Below, in pieces: positions 57,111 through 64,000 of a DNA stretch of 64,000 nt. The stretch covers positions 27,528,450 to 27,592,449 of the forward strand of contig CM038214.1 in NCBI GenBank assembly GCA_021442155.1. Reading direction: 5' to 3'. Each line of letters opens with the position of its first letter. The first letter of the stretch is position 1. The position numbers and the translations under genes were made by a program. Origin of the DNA: Cymbidium sinense (Eukaryota; Streptophyta; Magnoliopsida; Asparagales; Orchidaceae). The notes under the pieces were generated by a model. That model saw only the letters and a program-made list of their open reading frames with translations. It was not told the DNA's origin and did not search any database.

Positions 57111-58856
57111 ATGTATCAAATAAACAATGAATAGGATGGAAAAAGACAAGCAAAACAAGTAGAATCAAATCATATTTCAAGAATCCTTTTGTTACCAAAG
57201 ATATGAGGAAAGTTGTTCACCTCTCTTACGATCTTCTATATATGATAAGTAGTGTTTCTTAACTAGTTTCCCTTTTTGAGGTCACACTAGGGAGGTAAGG
57301 AAACCAACCAATTTTCAAGAAGTCAAAGTTCCAACTCCAACTATTTCAGATGTGGGAGATGTAGTATAATAGAAGGATGCACAAGTTGGCGGCAATGAAG
57401 CCTCTAGGATGGATGTAGATTTGAACACAGAGAGCCCCCAGACAATGCTACGAACAAGGTCCCTGATGACAGACTCTATCTCAAGATAGGGAAGAACCAA
57501 CCCTCGGTAGACGCTGCTCTAGAGAAGATTTTGGTTGAGAATGAAGCTTCCTTTCAAGCAGAACATCAAAATGAATTGGAGCTACTTTAAAGATTCCTCT
57601 TATTTATTTTGAAGTCACTATGAAGCACTGAGCAGCTCGAGAAGGTCACTCCCAAAGAAAGAAAGACCCTTTAGCCTTATTCTTTGGTTGCCAATGAAGA
57701 GGTCGAAGAATACATCTATGGAGCACACACTCAGTGCAAAGAACTTTTCCTTTCAATTTTCTACTTTTTCCTGGCTCTAAGGTAAGATTTGGTTGCAAAT
57801 GAATAACCACTTCTAGTGGAAAGAGGCAGAAAGTTTGAAGAGATTCAAGCTAAACTAATACCTCTTGGATTCCTTATGTGCTCCTAGGTGCTGACATGCC
57901 ACATGAGATTTCTCATCTCATTGTACTTGGAATTTTGGAAGATGATGGAAAGCTTGTCTTTTCAAACTGCTCCCAAGGCTCATGATCTGTAAACAGGATT
58001 TTGCAAAAAATGTGACACTGCCACCTAAAACTGGAGAGAAAGTAGTGGCTAAAGCTTCATCTTTTTGCCTTGCTAGTCTTCGAGAGAATGTTGCCCTCAC
58101 CTCATCCAAGCCCCTTCTCCCACTTCAATTCAATGAACTGAATCTAGTTGTATGAAAGTAGAGTAGAATTCATCCCTTTCACTTTGAAAGTCAAGGTGCT
58201 AGAGAGAAGAAGTTGGTAGTTTACATCGATTATATTCTATAGTAGGCTTTGTCAAAAGTAGGTTTTGCTAAAAGGCTAGCCTTCCCTTTTCTTCTTGACT
58301 TGAAGAATCAAACTACTACCTTTTCTTTTGGACCATCTAGGAAAGTCAAAATTTTTGTTTCTATCATAGAAGCCTCTTGAAGATCCTTATGTATCAACAA
58401 CCTATACCCTGACCTTTACCTTAAACTAGTACATCACTCATAAGCAAGAAAGAGGCTGTCCCTTAGCAACTATCGGAACTAAAACTGTTGAAGTGAAGCT
58501 TGAGAGTCTTTGCTTGGAAACCCAAACACGAAAATAATTGAGGCTATGAAAGAGGTCTTCCTTAGGCCCAGTTACCGAGGTTTATCATATGAAGGAGACT
58601 TTCTTTGGACCAAAAAATCTTTCTATATCAATTCAATAGCTTTTTTTATTGTTGCACATTTATTGTTACCAGCAGGTTTACAAAGTTCAGAGCCTAGCCC
58701 AACCTTCAAGATAGCATAACTCTAAAATGGATTTTTCTATTCTCTCCACCCTATAAGTCACCTTCCCTTTATCAACATTTTTTACTTCATATGGGATTGA
58801 ACACATTATAAGCCCCAAGAATTATTGAACATAAATCTATGCACGAACCCAACATC
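57111..58856. other. Unassigned, possibly mitochondrial-like spacer DNA
   Basis: No gene recognised. Short open frames exist (e.g. 58,510-58,719 on plus) but match nothing I know. The base composition and mixture of short words (CTTTCCTT, AAGAAAGAAAG) recall plant mitochondrial spacers, and plastid-derived DNA follows directly, so it may be organelle-derived. This is inference only. Confidence 0.3.
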
Positions 58857-58930
58857 TCATTCTTAGTTCAGTTTGGTAGAACGCGGGTCTCCAAAACCCG
58901 ATGTCGTAGCTTCAAATACTACAGAGTGTG
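58857..58930 (+). pseudogene. trnW-CCA: Plastid-type tRNA-Trp(CCA), degraded
   Basis: The D-arm and anticodon arm match plastid trnW: TTAGTTCAG...GGTAGAAC, then GGGTCTCCAAAACCC with the CCA anticodon. The segment is 74 nt. The acceptor stem is damaged (5' TCATTCT against 3' AGAGTGT no longer pairs fully) and the top T-arm pair is lost (GTAGC/ACTAC). It is probably not a working tRNA. It lies on the strand opposite petG and petL, as in plastid genomes. trnP, its usual plastid neighbour, is not seen. Confidence 0.85.
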
Positions 58931-59040
58931 ATTTTGTTTATGTTATATCGAATTACAATGGAAGAACTTCACAAAGCAAAGTAGAATTGCAACTTCAATT
59001 TGACCTCCTTCAAGGAGGAGGTCAGTAAGAAAAATAGATC

Positions 59041-59094
59041 TTACTTAATAAGAATTAGACCTAAGATGATTCCAAATAGAAAAACTTCAATCAT
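59041..59094 (-). pseudogene. petG: petG, truncated (cytochrome b6f subunit V)
   Basis: From ATG at 59,094 the minus strand reads MIEVFLFGIILGLILIK and stops, 17 codons instead of the usual 37. The start matches PetG, a one-helix subunit of the thylakoid cytochrome b6f complex. After codon 16 the reading runs into what looks like the petG-trnW spacer, so the second half was probably lost by an internal deletion. Spacing to petL (about 190 bp) and trnW (about 110 bp) fits plastid gene order. Non-functional, plastid-derived. Confidence 0.85.
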
Positions 59095-59284
59095 TTTGAT
59101 TTATTTTAAGGAATAAAAAGAGAGGTAAGATATATCCTTAAATATGAATCTAAATTATCCATGAATCTCAATGACCATGAATTGGCAATTGATGCGGGAA
59201 GAAACCTTAGAATACCTGAAATGAAATATGTTGAGAGGCTTTTATTTTGATTTTTTATCAATTGTTTATTGAATTTCATTTATT

Positions 59285-59380
59285 TCAAATAAGTTGTATC
59301 TTGTTCAAACCAATAAATAGAGCTGGGGTTATAGTTGAAGCAGCTAGTAAAAAACCAAAATAACTTGTTAGAATAAGCAT
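59285..59380 (-). CDS. petL: petL, intact reading frame (cytochrome b6f subunit VI), plastid-derived
   Basis: Minus-strand frame from ATG (59,378-59,380) to TGA (59,285-59,287): 31 codons, the usual PetL length. It begins [16 protein letters not shown] and ends GLNKIQLI, and is a single membrane helix. In plastids PetL is a small stabilising subunit of the cytochrome b6f complex. Here it sits in transferred DNA next to a truncated petG and a degraded trnW, so it is very likely not expressed. The frame is complete, probably because the insertion is fairly recent or the gene is short. A diverged second copy starts at 63,970 on the other strand. Confidence 0.9.
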   Translation of the reverse strand: MLILTSYFGFLLAASTITPALFIGLNKIQLI

Positions 59381-60865
59381 GAAAGAGCTAAATTAGATAT
59401 GTTCTTTTACCACATATATGAATAAAACATTTACCTAAGTTTCAATCTAGATACGATGGTAAGAAAAATGAATTGAAAGAATTCTTTAAGTTCCAATTAA
59501 AAATTCTTGATTCATCAAACATTATAGATGGACACTAAAAAAAGGAAAACCTTGACTTTTCCAAAAAAAAATGAAAATTATTGAATATTTTCATTTCATC
59601 TTTATTTTCTTTCTTTATTTGAATTCAATTTCAGGCCATCTAGATTCAAAGGAGAGTAACTTCTATTACCCTTTTATGTTATATATTACTTATGTATTAA
59701 AGAATCTCAACTTTGTTTTGTATTGTAGTTCCATAAGGAAAGAACTATTTATGAAGTCTAATGTAACAATAGTTGCATCACGAATATGGATTGTTCCAAC
59801 GATCTATTTTCTTTATTTTTGCAACTGAAATAGATAGGGGTAGTAATAATAATTTTAATTTAGAATAGTGAGAATAGCTTCCTTCAGTTTCTAAGTGAAG
59901 TGAAAAAGTTCAAAGTTTAATAGTCGGTCTTATATGAATGAACAATTACTAATTACTTGAATAAAATGAGAGGATTTAAAAAAAGAAAATATGAACCAAA
60001 CTAGGTTTATAGATTTCACATAACATATAATAGAAATGTAATAGAAACTAGTGAGGAACATCCCTTTTCCATATCCGCTTCTTGGGATCAAATTATTGAA
60101 AGAGCTAATGATCTTAGAACTCTCATGGTGATACAAAGTCGTTGATCAGAGAGTTTCAGTTGCATCCATCTTTTTCATTCTTTTGGGCACCTCGTGGATT
60201 GATCATTTTCCTTTTTCATATGAGATGGTAATGTAAGAAGTCAGAAGGTAGCAAGTCCAAATATCTAGAAATCTGACTAAATTCTAAATATGGATTGTGA
60301 ATTTTATGGATGCTATGAAATATTTTCATTTGAAGATATGATGAATGTGAAATGAAGTAGAGTTTTCCCTAAAACAAAAGTAGTAGGCTAAGAGAAAGTT
60401 GGTTCTTGGGAAAAAGGTTTGACTGTTCAAGCATGGAGTGATGACACGCCTACTTTAGTCAACCCTCTGAGTCTAAATCTCAAGTCAACAGACCATTTAG
60501 AAGTGTGAAGTTGGACACTACCCAAAAAAAATCCACTTTTTGTAACAAGTGGCAAGTTTATGGATAAATTAGGATAGCCCTTATACCCAAAACTTCTTTT
60601 TCAAATATGATGAATACATGGCATATCATTTGATCTATCATAATTTGACATAGGTTAGTAAGGGCTCTGCTTATCTAGCGCCTTGTGATGATTTTTCAAT
60701 CCCCAGACTTAGGCTTTTCATTGGAATAGTCAAATAGTATCAATCGGAAAATCCAATTTAGATTGGCTTTAGGTGGCGCATTAATGTTGATTTAGCACCT
60801 ACTAATCAAGCAAGCCTTTTTAGAATTCAACGGTTAAGTTTTATCTAGTTAGTCTATTATCTAAC
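59347..60865. repeat. Organelle-like inverted repeat, left arm
   Basis: Reverse complement of 62,486-64,000, with scattered substitutions and small indels. It starts inside petL and covers its upstream flank, which in plastid genomes is the petL-psbE spacer. It ends at CTATTATCTAAC (to 60,865), where the two arms diverge. The true outer limit is unknown because the right arm runs off the window. It contains a frame also present in the other arm (59,966-60,145). Confidence 0.9.
59966..60145 (+). other. Frame shared by both arms, unrecognised
   Basis: From ATG at 59,966 the plus strand reads MRGFKKRKYEPN, a stop, then VYRFHITYNRNVIETS and WDQIIERANDLRTL, ending at TGA. The other arm (minus, about 63,208-63,399) has the same frame with a Lys codon instead of the stop, but a 14-base insertion near its end. 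I do not recognise the protein. It could be chance openness in a conserved spacer. Confidence 0.4.
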
Positions 60866-62485
60866 AATAGGTGTAATCCGGCCTTATTACAATTTTGAAT
60901 TCAAAAAAATTCTACAATAGGTGTACACTTCTTTTGCTCCAGTAAAGTATTATATAACGTCATCCTTACTAACAATAGAAAAAAAAACAAATGCAATTTA
61001 GTCCGTAGAAGCCCATGAGAAATCCTTAGAATTAACCCATATTCTTACTTCACTTTCACTAGTTATAATATGAATATGGTCATCATATTACTATCTCTTT
61101 ATCTTTTAGAGTTATTTCATACCTATCTATTAAGAACCAAGTTGCTTATCTATATTCTCATATATATAATTCTTTTCTAGCCTTTATAAGTGCCATTAAT
61201 CAAGTATGAGTCTTGGATAGGATATGGCGAATAGAGAGGGAGGGTGCCTTTTTATGAAAGCAATCTTTACCCTTTTAATTTAGTTCCAAGTCCAAGTGTA
61301 AGCTAGCAAGTGATATTTACTAGCTTTTCATACTTAAAGAATATAGAGTGAAAGAATCTTCTATGCATTTTCAGTTTATCCGATTGAAGTGTTGTTTCTC
61401 TTTCGAGATGTGTTTCTAGTCTTAGAGAGAGACAAGCTTGAAAAAGAAGGACTTATGGAGGGTAAAAAAAAGCATGAGCCTATTTAAGGGAATCTCAATG
61501 CCTATTAATGGAATTGGAAAAAAAACACTAGGCTTTAGAGCTATATCCTCTCACATTGATGAGGACTCTCCTAATTTAAGAGAAATTATGTTCTATTCAT
61601 TATATGATTGTGGTCCCAACAATATCTTTCTTCAATAGAGCCCAAAAATTTGTGATTCCTTCATACTCTAGGTATGACTACTTTCTTGTCTTTTTCTTTT
61701 TTATTGGATAGCCAGTTTCAGTCCTCAAGCAATCCAAGCAGAGAGGGTGTAAGGGAGTATTGAACTCAAGGTTACGGGGAGGGCAGAAGACTTTAATAGG
61801 GAAACTAAAATTCCAATAGCTTTAGTGGGGAAGTAGAATAGGCAGTAAAATGAAATAGATATATTTAGAAAATATCCCCTCGATTACAAATTGCTTTAAA
61901 AGAAGCACAAAAAAGGAAACAACAAGGAATGAAATTTCCAAGAAAATTTTGAGCGACGAGCACTTCAACTGTCTATTACAAGAAAGAAAGAAGCATTCCA
62001 CTTCCTAGGTACTTACCACTCACATCACGTGAAAGCTCGTGTGTGAACGCCCACTTCCACTTGATAGTATGAAAAAAAAACACTAGAAATAGAAGGACTA
62101 AGCTAAGGATTTCACTTGATGGCAAAGAAGATGATATGCTTAAGACAAGATCTAATTACACTACTACTCTTATAATTGGGACTTCTACTTTTTATGGGCC
62201 AATAAATTTTCCTTAACTTAACTTTATGTGGAAGATTGTGAAAATAAACTAGTGCCTACTAGCTTTTCTTTATTCTTTCTTCCAAAGCTTTGCTTTACTT
62301 ATATTTTTTGTCTTTTTCTTCTCACTTCCAATGCCTGCAAATAGGAATTCTGGTAGCAAGGTAAAATCAAACATAATTTCTAGAAAACTTGATTGCTGGC
62401 TAGCCTTTGCAAATTTTAAGCCTTTCAGAGACTAGGTTTTTTTATTACTTCATATGAATATCTAAGAGTATGACTATACAAGTGA
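60866..62485. other. Spacer between the organelle-like inverted repeat arms
   Basis: About 1.6 kb with no recognised gene. Open frames such as 61,438-61,638 on plus resemble nothing I know. The style of sequence recalls plant mitochondrial spacer DNA, but no mitochondrial gene is identifiable. Confidence 0.4.
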
Positions 62486-64000
62486 GTTAGATAATAGAGT
62501 AACTAGATAAAACATAACTATTAAATTTTGAAAAGACTTGCTTCATCAGTAGGTGGTAAACCGACATTGATGCACCACCCAGACCCAATCCAAATCGGCT
62601 TTATTGATTGCTACTATTTGACTATTCCAATGAAAAGCCCAAATTTAGGGAATGAAAAATCATCACAATATGCAGACTTAATATCCTATGTCAAATTACG
62701 ATAGATCAAATGATATTCCATGTCTTCATCCTATTTGAAAATGAAGTTTTGGGTATGAGGGCTATCCTAATTTATCCATAAACTTGCCCCTTGTTACAAA
62801 AAGTGGATTTTTTTGGGGTATTGTCCAACTTCACACTTCTAAATGGTGTCGTTCCCTTGAGATTGAGACTTAGAGGGTTGACTAAAGTAGGAATTTCATC
62901 GCTCCGTGCTTGAATAGTCAAACCTTTTTTTTCCAAGAACCAACTTTCTCTTAGCCTACTGCTTTTGTTTTAGGGAAAACTTGGCTTCATTTCACATTCA
63001 TCATATCTTCAAATGAAAAGACTTTATGGCATCTATAAAATTCTCAATCCATACCTAAAACTTAGTCAGATTTCTAAACATTTGGACTACTACTTTCGAC
63101 TTCTTACATTACCATCTCATATGAAAAGGAAAACGATCAATCCACCAGGTGCCCAAAAGAATGAAGATGATGGATACAACTGAAACTCCCTAATCAATGG
63201 CTTTGTATCACCATGAGAGTTGGCTGGTTATTGTTCTAAGATCATTATCTCTTTTGATAATTTGATCCGAAGAAGTGGATATGGAAAAGGGATGTTCCAC
63301 ACTAGTTTCTATTACATTTCTATTATATGTTATGTGAAATCTATAAACCTTGTTCGGTTCATATTTTCTTTTTTTTTTAAATTCTCTCATTTTGTTCAAC
63401 TAATTGGTAATTGTTCGTTCATACAAGAAGACTATTGAACTTTGAACTTCTTCACTTCACTTAGAAACTGAAGGAAGCTATTCTTACTATTCTAAATTGA
63501 AATTATTATAACTATCCCTATCTATTTCATTTGTGAAAAGAAAAAAAAATAGATCGTTGGAACAATCCATATTCGTGATGCAACTATTGTTACATTAGAT
63601 TTCCTGAAGAGTTCTCTGATTATGGAACTACAATACAAAACAAAGATGAGATTCTTTAATACATAAGTAATATAAAACATAGAAGGGTAATAGAAGTTGC
63701 TCTTCTTTGAATCTAGTTGGCCCAAGATCGAATTCAAATAAAGAAAGAAAATAAAGATCAAATGCAAAAAATTTAATAATTTTCAATTTTTTGAAAAAGG
63801 TAAGGTTTTTTTTAGTGTCCATCTATAATGACTGATGAATCAAGAACTTTCAATTGGAACTCAATGAATTCTTTCATTTAGTTGTTCTTACTATCGCATA
63901 TGGATTGAGACTTAGGTAAATGTTTTATTCATATATGTAGTAAAAGAACATATCTAATTTAGCTCTTTCATGCATATTCTACCAAGTTATTTTAGATTTT
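62486..64000. repeat. Organelle-like inverted repeat, right arm
   Basis: Mirror copy of 59,347-60,865, continuing past the window end. It is the more changed copy in petL (next entry) and has several private small insertions, for instance 14 bases near 63,220-63,235. Confidence 0.9.
63970..64000 (+). pseudogene. petL: petL, second copy, partial and diverged
   Basis: Starts at ATG 63,970 on plus and reads MHILPSYFRF before the window ends. The complete copy reads [10 protein letters not shown]. Three of ten codons changed, including Gly to Arg in the membrane helix, so this copy is decaying. Confidence 0.75.

Noticed and set aside
58510..58719. Open frame of 69 codons upstream of trnW
   Set aside because: No recognisable similarity to a plastid or mitochondrial protein and no supporting context; likely chance.
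58600..58856. Plastid trnP, expected next to trnW
   Set aside because: No tRNA-Pro arm sequences could be found before trnW; the plastid-like match appears to end at trnW.
61438..61638. Open frame of 66 codons in the spacer of the second inverted repeat
   Set aside because: Not present in the arms, no recognised motif, composition like the surrounding DNA.

Overview
This is nuclear DNA from a flowering or other seed plant. The evidence is plant-type telomeric motifs (TTTAGGG and decayed forms), plant L1-type LINEs carrying a DUF4283/zinc-knuckle ORF1 and a terminal RNase H, 3' ends of a plant glycine-rich RNA-binding protein gene, and an insertion of plastid DNA (petL, petG, trnW-CCA). The species cannot be named. 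I found no intact nuclear gene. The only intact coding sequence is petL (31 codons), inside transferred organelle DNA.

Layout. (1) 1-40,181 is a mosaic of very long, decayed telomere-like arrays, always with the G/T-rich strand on +. Eleven retro-derived segments interrupt them: four L1-type LINEs (A 6.6-9.9 kb, B 11.6-14.5 kb, C 19.2-28.2 kb, D 32.8-39.8 kb), one RTE-type LINE (31.1-32.8 kb), and six copies of a roughly 450-bp module made from the 3' end of a glycine-rich RNA-binding protein gene. All eleven lie on the minus strand, with their 3' ends at the low-coordinate side. (2) 40,182-55,107 is a giant imperfect inverted repeat of about 15 kb with tandem hairpins at its centre. (3) 55,108-55,207 is a gap of exactly 100 N. 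(4) 55,208-57,110 holds a broken Ty3/gypsy gag/protease fragment and the 3' part of another LINE on the plus strand. (5) 57,111-64,000 looks organelle-like. It is collinear with the plastid trnW-petG-petL segment and contains a second inverted repeat, with arms of about 1.5 kb or more.

How the parts relate. In every segment of the first 40 kb the plus strand reads TTTAGGG-like DNA, then in two clear L1 cases a T-run, then antisense element from 3' end to 5' end, then TTTAGGG-like DNA again. This is the polarity expected if the 3' end of a G-strand, or a TTTT nick in it, primed reverse transcription of polyadenylated RNA. It is the strongest candidate for an undescribed system here: a fossil record of retroelement addition to telomeric DNA, comparable in logic to Drosophila HeT-A/TART or insect TRAS/SART. 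L1-A and L1-B keep both ends and ORF1 but lack ORF2, so they look like ORF1-only non-autonomous derivatives. All LINE ORFs read here are broken by stops or frameshifts.
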